From Schleiferiaceae bacterium (GTDB lineage: Bacteria > Bacteroidota > Bacteroidia > Flavobacteriales > Schleiferiaceae): DNA of 64,000 nt. The DNA lies in the NCBI GenBank assembly GCA_018401735.1, contig JAGYKI010000004.1:62001-126000 (forward strand), given 5' to 3'. Position numbers and translations under genes: made by a program. The notes beneath the pieces were generated by a model. It searched no databases. It saw only the letters and a list, made by a program, of their open reading frames with translations, and was not told where the DNA came from. Positions 39,289-49,473 of the stretch are shown here, one piece after another. The stretch's first letter is position 1; each line of letters opens with the position of its first letter.

Positions 39289-39792
39289 TTAAAATTGCCA
39301 TCTTAAACTTAAGGCCAAATCTACTCCAATCAAATCAAAATAACCGCTAAAAAACTGCAAGGAAGGTTTTACGTCAATTCCTGCTTGTAAAGGAATTTCG
39401 GCTAATTCTTTAAAAGAATATTCTAAACCCACCATTCCGTCTAGGCTAAAGAGGGTAGTGCCATAGTCTTCGCTTGGGAAAAGGACTGGATCAAAGGAAA
39501 TAAACCCTAGTCCAGCGCCGAAACCATAATGCCAGTTAAAGCCTTTCTCTAGTTGGGGTAAATCTTGTACCCACTGATAGAGACCGCTGACTTTAAAAGC
39601 ATCGACACCTTGTTGGCTACGCAAACCTAAATCTAACTGGATGCGGTTAATATCATTTAGTTTATATTGATAAGATACTTCTGCCCCAGAAACTTGACCG
39701 GTGCCTGTGCGGAAACCCAAACTATGCTTTTGAGCACTTAAATTGAAAAAGACAATAAGACTAAAAGCAGCTAAAAAAGAAAACTTTTTCAT
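39289..39792 (-). CDS. Hypothetical outer-membrane beta-barrel-like protein
   Basis: Signal peptide FSLIVFFNLSAQ, alternating beta pattern, terminal aromatic LSLRWQF. Confidence 0.5.
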   Translation of the reverse strand: MKKFSFLAAFSLIVFFNLSAQKHSLGFRTGTGQVSGAEVSYQYKLNDINRIQLDLGLRSQQGVDAFKVSGLYQWVQDLPQLEKGFNWHYGFGAGLGFISFDPVLFPSEDYGTTLFSLDGMVGLEYSFKELAEIPLQAGIDVKPSLQFFSGYFDLIGVDLALSLRWQF

Positions 39793-39815
39793 AGTAAAAT
39801 TATGCTGCGGCTAAT

Positions 39816-41138
39816 TTAGACTTTCTCAATAAATAAGGCATCTACAGCCGAATTAGTTATAACCTTCGCACCTAAAGAATGCAACATCGAATAGAGTCCG
39901 AAGTAGGTGCGGTTTAAATAAATTGCATCTTTTGGACCTCTGCCGGCTTTCGCGTTTTTCACCATTTTATCATCCTTGAAAATATCGCTCATTGCGTATA
40001 TTTTCTCAAAGTAAGATTTGTCGGAAAAGTCGAAGGTTTCGCTAAAAAAGGGGCGCCCTAGTAATTCTAAAACTTCCTTGTAGATTTCCTTAAAATGACT
40101 AACCTCTTCAGTCTTGTCGCTTTTTAATAAGAATTCTAAATGGTAGAGTAGCTCACTAAATTCCTCGTCATCATCGCTAATGGCGGGCTTCATAATTTGA
40201 AAGTACTTGCGGTAGAAATCTTCCTTCAGCTCCTTTATACAACCAAAATCAATTACGCCTACGGTGCCATCTTCTTGAAACAGGAAATTGCCCGGATGGG
40301 GATCAGCATGTACTTGCTGTAAGATGTGAATTTGAAAATCGTAAAAATCCCAAATCACCTGCCCAATCTTATTGCGTATTTCTTGACTAGGGTTTAGAGC
40401 TAAAAATTTGTCGAGATGAAAGCCATCCAACCAATCCATGGTAAGCACTTTTGCGGAAGATAAATCTTCATAGTACTTAGGGAACTCTAGTCCTTCAATA
40501 TGAGCGCAAGCTTCGGTTATTTCCCGGCTGCGCTTTAGTTCTAGGAGATAATCGGTTTCCTCCAGAAGTCTTTCCTCCACTTCAGAAAGGTAATGGCTAA
40601 TTTCAGTCTGACTAATATTGAACATAGCGCCAACTACAGGCCGAACCATTTTTAAATCAGACTGTATGCTATTAGCCACTCCGGGATACTGAATTTTAAT
40701 GGCTAAGTTTTTCCCGTCTAATTTGGCCTTATGTACTTGTCCAATACTAGCTGCGGCAACACTATTGCGCGAAAATTCATCAAAGATTTCACTGGGAGCC
40801 TTTTTAAAATGTTGTTGAAATGTTTTTACAACCAATGGGAAGGATAATGGAGGCGCAGAATATTGAGCTTGAGCAAATTTATTGGTATAAGCCTGGGGCA
40901 ATAAACCTTGGTCCATGCTTAGCATTTGTGCTACTTTTAAGGCACTGCCCTTTAAATTACTGAGTGCATCGTAAACGTCTTCGGCATTTTTTTCTTGTAA
41001 CTCCTCTTGATTATCCTCTCCGCTAATTAATTTCTTAGAATAGTGCTTGAGGTAATTGCGGCCAATTTTAGCACCAGTAGTTATAAACTTACCGGTTCTT
41101 TGGCTGCGACTACTATAAATTTTGTCTTGTTCTTTCAT
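39816..41138 (-). CDS. ABC1/AarF (UbiB-like) atypical kinase
   Basis: KGSALKVAQMLSMD, AAASIGQVHKA, ADPHPGNFLF, GVIDFGCIKEL. Confidence 0.93.
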   Translation of the reverse strand: MKEQDKIYSSRSQRTGKFITTGAKIGRNYLKHYSKKLISGEDNQEELQEKNAEDVYDALSNLKGSALKVAQMLSMDQGLLPQAYTNKFAQAQYSAPPLSFPLVVKTFQQHFKKAPSEIFDEFSRNSVAAASIGQVHKAKLDGKNLAIKIQYPGVANSIQSDLKMVRPVVGAMFNISQTEISHYLSEVEERLLEETDYLLELKRSREITEACAHIEGLEFPKYYEDLSSAKVLTMDWLDGFHLDKFLALNPSQEIRNKIGQVIWDFYDFQIHILQQVHADPHPGNFLFQEDGTVGVIDFGCIKELKEDFYRKYFQIMKPAISDDDEEFSELLYHLEFLLKSDKTEEVSHFKEIYKEVLELLGRPFFSETFDFSDKSYFEKIYAMSDIFKDDKMVKNAKAGRGPKDAIYLNRTYFGLYSMLHSLGAKVITNSAVDALFIEKV

Positions 41139-41824
41139 CGGTTTTGGAAAATAAATTTCCCGAAATCAAAGGCCGAGTCAATGGCATTTTTTTCGATTAG
41201 GTCGAAGGAGAAGTTTACTGATTTCTCGATGGCTTCATCGGTGCTTTCAAAGCCCTGGGATTTATCCTTGCGCCAGAAATCCATTAAAAAGAGGAATTGA
41301 TACCAGAATAGATCATCATAAATATCATTGAACTTAGAGCGACCGGCGATTTCCTCTCGGCTGCGCCCTTCAATTAGGATTTGATTGAGCCATTTTTTGA
41401 AGGCGGCTTTCAACTCACTTAAATCGCTACTACCTTTCTTAAGATTGAACATCTTCTGGTCTAAGACCAAAAGGACATAGGAACGATTACTCTTTAATTG
41501 CTCAAAAAAGCTAAAGTAGAAGGAGAGTAATTTCTCGCGAGTTCTAAAATCTTCCCATTCGGCGCTACCTTCTAAAGCACTAATATTTTTATGGAAAAGT
41601 TCCATCCAAAAGGCAGCTGCCACTTGACCAAAGTCATTGAAGTGAGCATAAAAGTCTGCTTCGGTAATTTCTAGATCTTTGCAAAAAGCAAAAACACTAG
41701 CGGGATTTTTCCCTTCTAATAGAAGATTTTCTTGATATTTTTCAACAATCATAGTGCGGATTTCTTCCACTTTTTTGCTTGTTTTTTTTGGTGCTGCTGC
41801 CATAGTATTAATTTCTTTTATCAT
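41135..41824 (-). CDS. TetR-family-like regulator
   Basis: TetR-like N-terminal HTH (LEGKNPASVFAFCKDLEITEADFYAHFNDFGQVAAAFW); 4-bp overlap with aarF. Confidence 0.7.
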   Translation of the reverse strand: MIKEINTMAAAPKKTSKKVEEIRTMIVEKYQENLLLEGKNPASVFAFCKDLEITEADFYAHFNDFGQVAAAFWMELFHKNISALEGSAEWEDFRTREKLLSFYFSFFEQLKSNRSYVLLVLDQKMFNLKKGSSDLSELKAAFKKWLNQILIEGRSREEIAGRSKFNDIYDDLFWYQFLFLMDFWRKDKSQGFESTDEAIEKSVNFSFDLIEKNAIDSAFDFGKFIFQNR

Positions 41825-41857
41825 TAACCTTAAAAAGCTCTCTCTGTTCTGTATTTT

Positions 41858-43123
41858 TTAAAAATTTAACCAAAGATTCACATAATCGCCCTTGGGGTCG
41901 TAGCGTTCTTGTTGTGAATCAATATTAAAGCTACGCTGGCCACGTGGATCATTGCCGTTTCCGGCGAGATAGGTCCAATTACCGTAATTGCTATACACAT
42001 CGTAATCGATAAGGGCCGACTCAAACCAAGCCGCGCCAAGCCGCCAATCACCTTTTAAATTATTAATAAGATAAGAGGCTACATTTTGGCGCCCGCGATT
42101 ACTCATAAAACCGGTGAGAGCTAATTCGCGCATATTGGCATCAATAAAAGGATGACCAGTTTTTCCTTGCCGCCATTTTTCAAATTGCGCATCTACCGAA
42201 GAGTGATATGCTAAAGGCATTTGAAAAAAGTTCGCTCCTTTTTTAGCCGCATTTAAGCGAAAGAATTCGCGCCAAAGTAGTTCAAAGTATAACCAATAGG
42301 TGGATTCGTTAGCGCCAAATTGTACTTCATAGGACTTAATTTCTTGGTAAATTTTTCGGGGAGATAAAGAACCATTGGCCAACCAAAAGGAGAACTTGGA
42401 GCTGTAATCGGGGCCTATCATGCCGTTGCGGGTTTCTTTATATTGGGAGATATTTTGGCTGCCGAAGAGGTAAGCCTTCAATCTTTTTAATCCTTCTTTC
42501 TCGCCTCCTCTCGGTTTTAGGGCCGCACGTTCGTCGATCGCATCTGGGCGCAGACCCAAAGCAATTAAACTGGGCAGGGGAGTAGAGTGGACGGGGCTAA
42601 TAGATTGAGGCGCTGGTGGTGGAGGAAAAGCTGCTGCAGGACTAATTGCGGCTTCTAACTTTTTACGAAAGGTGGTAAAGCCCCGTGGTAGTTTATAAAG
42701 CGGGAAGGGTAATTCGGCAAGTTCAAAGAGCTGATTACTTACGAAACTACGTAGGGGGATAGTCAAGGATTTTAAGGCTTCCGTCTGCCTAATTTCTTCG
42801 TAGGCAAATTCTTCACTATAAAAAACAGCATCTATTGGAAAGTTTTGATGCAGGGCTTGGATACCGTCCTTTGGTGTGCCAATACTTATTTGGAGCGGAA
42901 TATTTAAGAAGGCTAAAGATTCTTTTAAATCTTGTAGCGATTCCAAAATAAATTGCGTTCTGCGAGCACCAATGCGGGGAAAGGCGGACTTTTTATCACC
43001 AAAGTACTGACTATCAAAACAGTAATAGGCAATTACTTCATCTGCCTGAGCACAAGCCGCTCTAAGCGCCGGGTTATCGTGTAAGCGCAGATCGTTTCTA
43101 AACCAAAGTAAAATCCTCTTCAT
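41858..43123 (-). CDS. DASH-family cryptochrome/deoxyribodipyrimidine photolyase
   Basis: LLWFRNDLRLHDNPAL; LPRGFTTFRKKLE; YWLYFELLWREFFRL; GNDPRGQRSFN. Confidence 0.92.
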   Translation of the reverse strand: MKRILLWFRNDLRLHDNPALRAACAQADEVIAYYCFDSQYFGDKKSAFPRIGARRTQFILESLQDLKESLAFLNIPLQISIGTPKDGIQALHQNFPIDAVFYSEEFAYEEIRQTEALKSLTIPLRSFVSNQLFELAELPFPLYKLPRGFTTFRKKLEAAISPAAAFPPPPAPQSISPVHSTPLPSLIALGLRPDAIDERAALKPRGGEKEGLKRLKAYLFGSQNISQYKETRNGMIGPDYSSKFSFWLANGSLSPRKIYQEIKSYEVQFGANESTYWLYFELLWREFFRLNAAKKGANFFQMPLAYHSSVDAQFEKWRQGKTGHPFIDANMRELALTGFMSNRGRQNVASYLINNLKGDWRLGAAWFESALIDYDVYSNYGNWTYLAGNGNDPRGQRSFNIDSQQERYDPKGDYVNLWLNF

Positions 43124-43191
43124 CTTCTAATTTCTAATTGCATTACAACTATAAGAAGAGCGCAGAGGATTAAAATGTTTTGGAAAATCTT

Positions 43192-44820
43192 TTAGGCCTG
43201 AATTATTCCGGGATTATAGGCTTTTTCAATGGGAGCATGATTAGCCATTTCTATCCCCATACTGATCCATTTGCGTGTATCAAGAGGGTCAATAATAGCG
43301 TCGGTCCATAAGCGGGCTGCGGCGTATTCGGGTTTCATTTGCTCTTCGTAATCGGCGTGAATGCGATCCAGGAGTTCTTTTTCAACTTCGGGAGTAATTT
43401 CCTTACCCAAACCTTTAAGACGAGATTTTTCGATTTGCAATAAAACCTTGGCCGCTTGAGCGCCGCCCATTACCGCCAATTTGGAATTAGGCCAAGCCAC
43501 AATTAAGCGCGGATCATAAGCTTTACCGCACATGGCGTAATTTCCAGCCCCAAAGCTATTATTCATAATAATGGTAAACTTCGGTACTACCGAGTTACTC
43601 ATGGCATTTACCATTTTAGCACCGTCCTTAATTATTCCGCCGTGTTCACTGCGCGAGCCTACCATAAAACCGGTAACGTCTTGCAAGAATACTAAAGGAA
43701 TTTTTTTCTGGTTGCAATTTGCAATAAAGCGTGAAGCCTTATCGGCGCTGTCGGAATAAATTACGCCTCCAAATTGCATTTCGCCTTTTTTACTGCGAAT
43801 CAATTCGCGGTTATTGGCAACGATACCTACTGCCCAACCATCAATGCGACCATAGCCGGTAATAATGGTTTTACCGTAACCCGCTTTATATTCTTCAAAT
43901 TCAGAATTGTCGAGTAAACGATCAATAATCTCTTGTGTTTTATAGGGTTTAGAAGATTCCATTGGCATTAAGCCGTAAATTTCTTCTGGGTCCTTGGTTG
44001 GTTCTGCGGGTTTCGCGCGATTAAATCCTGCTTTGTTCGTATCGCCAATTTTATCAATAATATTTTGGATGGAGCTTAAACAGTCTTTATCGTCTTTGCT
44101 TTTATAATCGGTTACGCCCGAAATTTCACAGTGGGTTGTGGCGCCACCGAGGGTTTCATTGTCTATATCTTCGCCAATAGCAGCTTTTACGAGATAAGAA
44201 CCTGCTAAGAAAATGCTACCTGTTTTATCAACGATAAGGGCCTCATCACTCATAATCGGTAGATAGGCACCTCCGGCAACGCAACTGCCCATTATCGCTG
44301 AAATTTGGGTTATACCCATAGAAGAAAGAATAGCATTATTGCGGAAAATGCGCCCGAAATTTTCTTTATCCGGAAAGATTTCATTTTGCATGGGAAGGTA
44401 TACTCCTGCACTATCTACCAAGTAAATAATAGGGATGTGATTTTCCATAGCAATTTCTTGGGCACGTAGATTTTTCTTGCCCGTTATGGGAAACCAAGCA
44501 CCAGCTTTTACAGTAGCATCGTTAGCTACGATAATACACATACGGCCTTTAATATAACCTAAAACCACCACCACGCCACCGCCTGGACAGCCGCCATGAT
44601 CGGCATACATTCCGTAACCTGCAAAGGCGCCAATTTCAATTTGAGGCTGGCCTTTATCTAATAGATAAGCGACTCTTTCGCGGGCACTTAACTTTCCTTG
44701 TGCGTGTTGTTTGGCAATTTTCGCTTCTCCACCGCCTAAATGGATTTTTTTGAGTTTTGTCTTTAGTTCAGAAACTAAGATTTTAAGATAATCTTCGTTC
44801 TTATTAAATTCGATATCCAT
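43192..44820 (-). CDS. Acyl-CoA carboxylase carboxyltransferase (beta) subunit
   Basis: GGCPGGGVVVVLGYIKGR, GSCVAGGAYLPIMSDEA, GFMVGSRSEHGGIIKDGAKMVNAMSNSVVPKFTIIMNNSFGAGNYAMCGKAYDPR. Confidence 0.95.
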   Translation of the reverse strand: MDIEFNKNEDYLKILVSELKTKLKKIHLGGGEAKIAKQHAQGKLSARERVAYLLDKGQPQIEIGAFAGYGMYADHGGCPGGGVVVVLGYIKGRMCIIVANDATVKAGAWFPITGKKNLRAQEIAMENHIPIIYLVDSAGVYLPMQNEIFPDKENFGRIFRNNAILSSMGITQISAIMGSCVAGGAYLPIMSDEALIVDKTGSIFLAGSYLVKAAIGEDIDNETLGGATTHCEISGVTDYKSKDDKDCLSSIQNIIDKIGDTNKAGFNRAKPAEPTKDPEEIYGLMPMESSKPYKTQEIIDRLLDNSEFEEYKAGYGKTIITGYGRIDGWAVGIVANNRELIRSKKGEMQFGGVIYSDSADKASRFIANCNQKKIPLVFLQDVTGFMVGSRSEHGGIIKDGAKMVNAMSNSVVPKFTIIMNNSFGAGNYAMCGKAYDPRLIVAWPNSKLAVMGGAQAAKVLLQIEKSRLKGLGKEITPEVEKELLDRIHADYEEQMKPEYAAARLWTDAIIDPLDTRKWISMGIEMANHAPIEKAYNPGIIQA

Positions 44821-44823
44821 TGA

Positions 44824-45942
44824 TTATTGGCAATTTGTGAGGGTGAAAACAGCTTTTTGAGTAAATAATTCTTTGCTAGGATTAGCAACACTTTGTAATA
44901 GGGTAAATACATTTTTATCTTCAAACACACTTACGAAGATAACATCGCTGAGACCATCGCCGCTAATATCACCGTACCAGTATAAACGGGGAATTTGGCA
45001 ATCGCCGAAGTCGGATATAATTTCAGACAGATCTTGCTCCAAGCTGATACCCTCATTCTGATAGCTAATGGTAATTTTATAGTCTTTTAGTTCGGGACAA
45101 GCGCCCGCTTTTATAACTTGACCGGTAGCCGATAATTTCACTTTTCTTTCATCGTCAAGTCTAAGTTCCTGCCCGGGGAAAAGCTTAGAACCGCGTACCC
45201 GCATAGCCTCACTTCGATCGTAAAGGTTAATCTCTTGGTGGGGAATAACTATATTGGACCCCAATAAAAAGAGACTTCTTTCTTCTTTATCGGTGAGAAT
45301 ATCGAATTCCAATCCACGGCCTACTTTTTCTTTGCTGAGAATCAATTTTAAATCCGCAGGAACAATGCGATGCAGGCCCGTAGCATCAGATTCACTTTGT
45401 AGAAAAATAGCGTACCAAAAAAGAGTAGGATCTAAAGATTGAATATCACCACAAAAATTATAGCTTTCTATCGCCAATTGAAGTTCATCGCTTTTTAAAT
45501 AGGGATGTGCATAGTTTTTAGCGGCAACGCTTGTTGTTTCATTAGGGGTAGTTCCTAAAAGGCTATCGGTTTGCGCAGCGATTTCCGCAGTTCGGCTGCG
45601 TAAGCTATCCAAATTTAGACTGTCTTTAACCATTTTTCGTAGGAAGCCATCAAACATATAGCCTTCCTTTTTCTTGAAGTAAACTTTGCGCCAATCCCCT
45701 TTAATGCCCTCATACTCTGCTTGGCCATAGCTTTTATCGGCGCAAAGATTTATGGTATCTCCAAAAGGAATACTAGTTATAAAACCTTTGGCCACTTGCT
45801 TTCGCAGAATTAATCCGCTGGGAGCATTTACAACAGCTTTTGTAAGATTACAGTCTTGCCCACTAAGTGAAAATGCCAATAAAAGCAAGAGGAGAGAAAG
45901 GGGAGAATTCATAATTTTTCTAAACTTGGCACGAAAGTACAA
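44824..45942 (-). CDS. Hypothetical secreted protein with N-terminal SH3-like region
   Basis: Signal peptide; APSGLILRKQVAKG...KGDWRKVYFKKKEGYMFDGFL SH3-like. Confidence 0.5.
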   Translation of the reverse strand: MYFRAKFRKIMNSPLSLLLLLLAFSLSGQDCNLTKAVVNAPSGLILRKQVAKGFITSIPFGDTINLCADKSYGQAEYEGIKGDWRKVYFKKKEGYMFDGFLRKMVKDSLNLDSLRSRTAEIAAQTDSLLGTTPNETTSVAAKNYAHPYLKSDELQLAIESYNFCGDIQSLDPTLFWYAIFLQSESDATGLHRIVPADLKLILSKEKVGRGLEFDILTDKEERSLFLLGSNIVIPHQEINLYDRSEAMRVRGSKLFPGQELRLDDERKVKLSATGQVIKAGACPELKDYKITISYQNEGISLEQDLSEIISDFGDCQIPRLYWYGDISGDGLSDVIFVSVFEDKNVFTLLQSVANPSKELFTQKAVFTLTNCQ

Positions 45943-45943
45943 A

Positions 45944-46549
45944 TTAAAGCTGCTTTAAATAGTCAAAAGCAGCAGGGCCTTCGTTGCAAATTAGATCGAG
46001 GATGGAAAGATTTTCTTTAAAACCACCTTTATGCTCAAAAACTTGCGGGTAATAAGGTAGATTTCTTGCTAGTTTTATCTTTGGATGAAATTCATTGCGG
46101 TAATCTTCTAAATCGAGATTTACTGCTTGCCAATCTTGACTATATTTCAGCTCGGGCTGGATGCGCAACCATTTGCAGACGAGTTTAAAAGTATCTATGT
46201 TGAGATCCCATAAACGTTGATAGGGCTTTTGGTAGAGGGCTTCCAGGTCGGTCGATATGGCATCAAAAAAAGGACTGGATCCATAGGAGGTTTGTAGCGC
46301 CTGCCAGTGTTTCTGAGCCCAGTTTTCCGATTGATTAAGAGTGATCAAATCAATTTGCCTAGATGATTGGTGATTTACACTTAGGTTGAGCATTAGCGCA
46401 CCATTAGGACCATCTACATAAGTGCGGTTGCGATACGTCTGTTTAGCAAAGCTTTCTTTTGCTTCCAAAACCAGATGGTCATATTCTAGCAACTTGGCAT
46501 AATAGGAGATCGGTCCCCAGTAGGTAATACTAAAAAGGGCAGCTTTCAA
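45944..46549 (-). CDS. WbqC family protein
   Basis: ITYWGPISYYAKLLEYDHLVLEAKESFAKQTYRNRTYVDGPNGALMLNLSV. Confidence 0.85.
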   Translation of the reverse strand: MKAALFSITYWGPISYYAKLLEYDHLVLEAKESFAKQTYRNRTYVDGPNGALMLNLSVNHQSSRQIDLITLNQSENWAQKHWQALQTSYGSSPFFDAISTDLEALYQKPYQRLWDLNIDTFKLVCKWLRIQPELKYSQDWQAVNLDLEDYRNEFHPKIKLARNLPYYPQVFEHKGGFKENLSILDLICNEGPAAFDYLKQL

Positions 46550-48193
46550 TTAGGCAGCTTTTTTCTTTTTGAGCCAAAAATTAACACCGTAACCAATAGC
46601 AACAAGTACTAAAAATGGCCAGAAATAGGATTTACGTTCACCATCGCCACCAGCTAAACTAAATACACGGTCGGTTCTAATTTTATCGCCAGATGTGCGG
46701 GCAAATTTATCGTAGCTCATCCAAATAAAAACCGGTTTACCCACAATGTGATCTTCGGGAACAAAACCCCAGTAGCGGCTATCCAAAGAATTATGGCGGT
46801 TATCTCCCATCATCCAATAATAACCTTGCTTAAAGGTATAGTGGGTGGCCGCTTCACCATTAATAATGAAATTATTCCCCTCTTGTTTCAGGGTATTACC
46901 TTCATAAACCTCAATAATACGACGATAGAGGTGAATATTATTTACGGTTAATTCTACTGAGGCACCCGCTTTTGGTAATACAATAGGTCCATAATTATCG
47001 CGTGTCCATTTGAATAAAATATTCTTGCTATTGGCGGGGTTCGGGAAAATTTCGCTGTTAACTTGATAAGGAGTATAGCTATGATAAATTTGATAAAGAG
47101 TAGGAGCGATATCGCTAGGATAATCCTGAAGATTTATTTCACTGTTAATTACTTCTACTTCAACCACATTGGGCATCGCTTTAAACTCTTCGATTTGTGA
47201 ATCGCTTATAGTTACAATGTATTCGTGGAAATCAGGTCCGCGATTTATTAAACTGGCCGCGCCGCGTTCTTGCTTTTCTCTTTGTTCGCCTTCAGTTAAC
47301 ATATTAATATCGAAGCGATCTTTAACCATAATCGGATTAAGCGGCGTATTATTCGTGCGAACAAAATACTCGAATTGGCGATCGGCTAAATCGGGTAATT
47401 GATTGATTTGGCCATTGATATAGATTTCTCTATCCACAATTTTAAGGGTATCTCCCGGAAGGCCTACACAGCGTTTTACGTAATGTTCGCGCTTGTCGAT
47501 AGGGTATTCATCTTCCATGGGGTAATTAAAAACCACAGGGTCATTACGTTCCACATCGGTAATTTTCGGGAGACGTAAAAAGGGAAATTGTATCTTATCG
47601 CTAAAGGCTTTTACATTGGTGAATGGTATTTTGTTGTGCATCAGCGGAAGCGAAAAAGGCGTCATTGGTAAGCGACTGCCATATTGCAGTTTGCTAACGA
47701 AAAGGAAGTCACCTACCATTAAAGATTTTTCCATGGAGGGAGTAGGAATTGTAAAGGCTTCGAAAGTAAAGGCGCGGATTAATGTGGCTGCCACAATGGC
47801 AAAAACGATAGAGGAGAAGCCCTCACCAATATGTTTGCGGATTTCAACTTTATCGCGCCCTTCATATTTTAATTTACTTGTAAAAGCTAGATAACCAAAA
47901 TAAAGACCGAGGGTAATTACCCCCAAAATTGTGTTTTTTGTGCTTGCAATGCGGTAAACATGCAATAATTCATAAAAAATAACCACCATTATAATATTAC
48001 CTACTACCGGCAAAATAGCAAGGATTACAAACCACCAAGGACGATCTATCACCTTGGTCATGATATAAATATTATAAAATGGAACTAAGGCTTGCCAAGC
48101 TTTATAACCTGCCCCTTGAATAAAACGCAGGGCCAAAAGGCCATAGTAAAAGTAGAGGGCAATAAGAAAAATTATAGTTTCCGTTAGGTTCAT
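46550..48193 (-). CDS. lepB: Signal peptidase I, Bacteroidota-type with large internal insertion
   Basis: Ser in FTIPTPSMEKSLMVGDFLFVSKLQYG; VKRCVGLPGD; GDNRHNSLDSRYWGFVP; start at MNLTETI. Confidence 0.93.
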   Translation of the reverse strand: MNLTETIIFLIALYFYYGLLALRFIQGAGYKAWQALVPFYNIYIMTKVIDRPWWFVILAILPVVGNIIMVVIFYELLHVYRIASTKNTILGVITLGLYFGYLAFTSKLKYEGRDKVEIRKHIGEGFSSIVFAIVAATLIRAFTFEAFTIPTPSMEKSLMVGDFLFVSKLQYGSRLPMTPFSLPLMHNKIPFTNVKAFSDKIQFPFLRLPKITDVERNDPVVFNYPMEDEYPIDKREHYVKRCVGLPGDTLKIVDREIYINGQINQLPDLADRQFEYFVRTNNTPLNPIMVKDRFDINMLTEGEQREKQERGAASLINRGPDFHEYIVTISDSQIEEFKAMPNVVEVEVINSEINLQDYPSDIAPTLYQIYHSYTPYQVNSEIFPNPANSKNILFKWTRDNYGPIVLPKAGASVELTVNNIHLYRRIIEVYEGNTLKQEGNNFIINGEAATHYTFKQGYYWMMGDNRHNSLDSRYWGFVPEDHIVGKPVFIWMSYDKFARTSGDKIRTDRVFSLAGGDGERKSYFWPFLVLVAIGYGVNFWLKKKKAA

Positions 48194-48903
48194 TCGTTCA
48201 AATTTAGGACATCTTGCATGGTGCAAACGTCAGTTTTATCAATAAGGTATTCGGCGGCTAAAACGGCTCCAAGCGCAAAGCCTTCGCGGCTATGAGCGGT
48301 GTGTTTTAGGCTAATAGAATCAATTGGGCTATGGTAGTTTATAATGTGAGTGCCGGGAACATTCTGTTCGCGCAAAGCCTCGATGCTTAAATCATCTTTT
48401 TGAGCATTATCTTTGAGTGCCCATTTTTTATACTGATTGTTTTCCGCTAAGATCTGCTCGGCTAAGGAAATAGCCGTTCCACTAGGAGCATCGAGCTTTT
48501 GTAAATGATGAACTTCGGTTAAACTTGCTCGATAACTCGGATAAGAACTCATCAGTGCCGCCAACTTTTTATTCAGCGCAAAGAAGAGATTAACGCCTAA
48601 ACTGAAATTGGAGGCATAAAGAAATCCTACTTTTTTACTTAGGCTAAGGGCGGTAATTTCGGGATAGTGTTTGAGCCAACCTGTGGTGCCAGAAACGACA
48701 GGAATGCCAGATTCTAGACTGGTTTTAATATTGTTAAAAGCTGATTCAGGTTTACTAAACTCAATGGCTATTTCTGCTTTTTTTAGTTCGCTTAAATCCA
48801 TGCCCTGAGAATTGAAACGTGCCACAACAATATGGCCGCGTTCTAAAAGCTTTTGTTCAATAATATGGCCCATTTTGCCATAGCCAATAAGTGCTACTTT
48901 CAT
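48190..48903 (-). CDS. dapB: 4-hydroxy-tetrahydrodipicolinate reductase
   Basis: VALIGYGKMGHIIE, SGTTGW, EVHHLQKLDAPSGTA. Confidence 0.93.
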   Translation of the reverse strand: MKVALIGYGKMGHIIEQKLLERGHIVVARFNSQGMDLSELKKAEIAIEFSKPESAFNNIKTSLESGIPVVSGTTGWLKHYPEITALSLSKKVGFLYASNFSLGVNLFFALNKKLAALMSSYPSYRASLTEVHHLQKLDAPSGTAISLAEQILAENNQYKKWALKDNAQKDDLSIEALREQNVPGTHIINYHSPIDSISLKHTAHSREGFALGAVLAAEYLIDKTDVCTMQDVLNLNE

Positions 48904-49472
48904 TGCAAATTAAGTCTTAGCCGCAGTCCTACTGCGGGCAAATTATTTACAAAAAACATATTTGGTTCAACTCTCAAAGAGAGGTCATCATTAACATTAT
49001 AATCGTAAAGATGCGCATCTACATGGGCATCTACTACATTAAGTGCCCAAACAAAGGCACCAATAATAATGGCTAAATCGCGCCAATCACGGTAGATGTT
49101 CTGCAGCTCGATAAGTTCTCTTTCACTATAAATATTCAGATACTGATCTGTTTTGGTTGCATTAGAATCAATTCGCAGAAAAAAAGCGTCTAAATAGCGA
49201 CGATAAGATTGGTGGTTATCAATAGCCATATAAATACATGCGCCTAATCCACCGTATATAATGGGCATTTTCCAATAAGCCTTATTGTAGTACTGTCCTG
49301 CTCCTGGTAGCGCGGTAGAAAGCCAAGTGGCTTTACTTACGGAGTGTACTTCACCAGAATCCACTTGCAATGTATCGGCCGCATTAGCTTTTAATTCTTC
49401 TTGAGCCTGCAGGTTTACAGCGAAGAAAAACAGGAAAACAAAACTGATATGGAGTAAGGGAAACTTGGGCAC
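48900..49472 (-). CDS. DUF5683-domain protein
   Basis: ATWLSTALPGAGQYYNKAYWKMPIIYGGLG...DAHVDAHLYDYNVNDDLSLRVEP; syntenic with parB/dapB. Confidence 0.82.
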   Translation of the reverse strand: MPKFPLLHISFVFLFFFAVNLQAQEELKANAADTLQVDSGEVHSVSKATWLSTALPGAGQYYNKAYWKMPIIYGGLGACIYMAIDNHQSYRRYLDAFFLRIDSNATKTDQYLNIYSERELIELQNIYRDWRDLAIIIGAFVWALNVVDAHVDAHLYDYNVNDDLSLRVEPNMFFVNNLPAVGLRLRLNLQ

Positions 49473-49473
49473 T

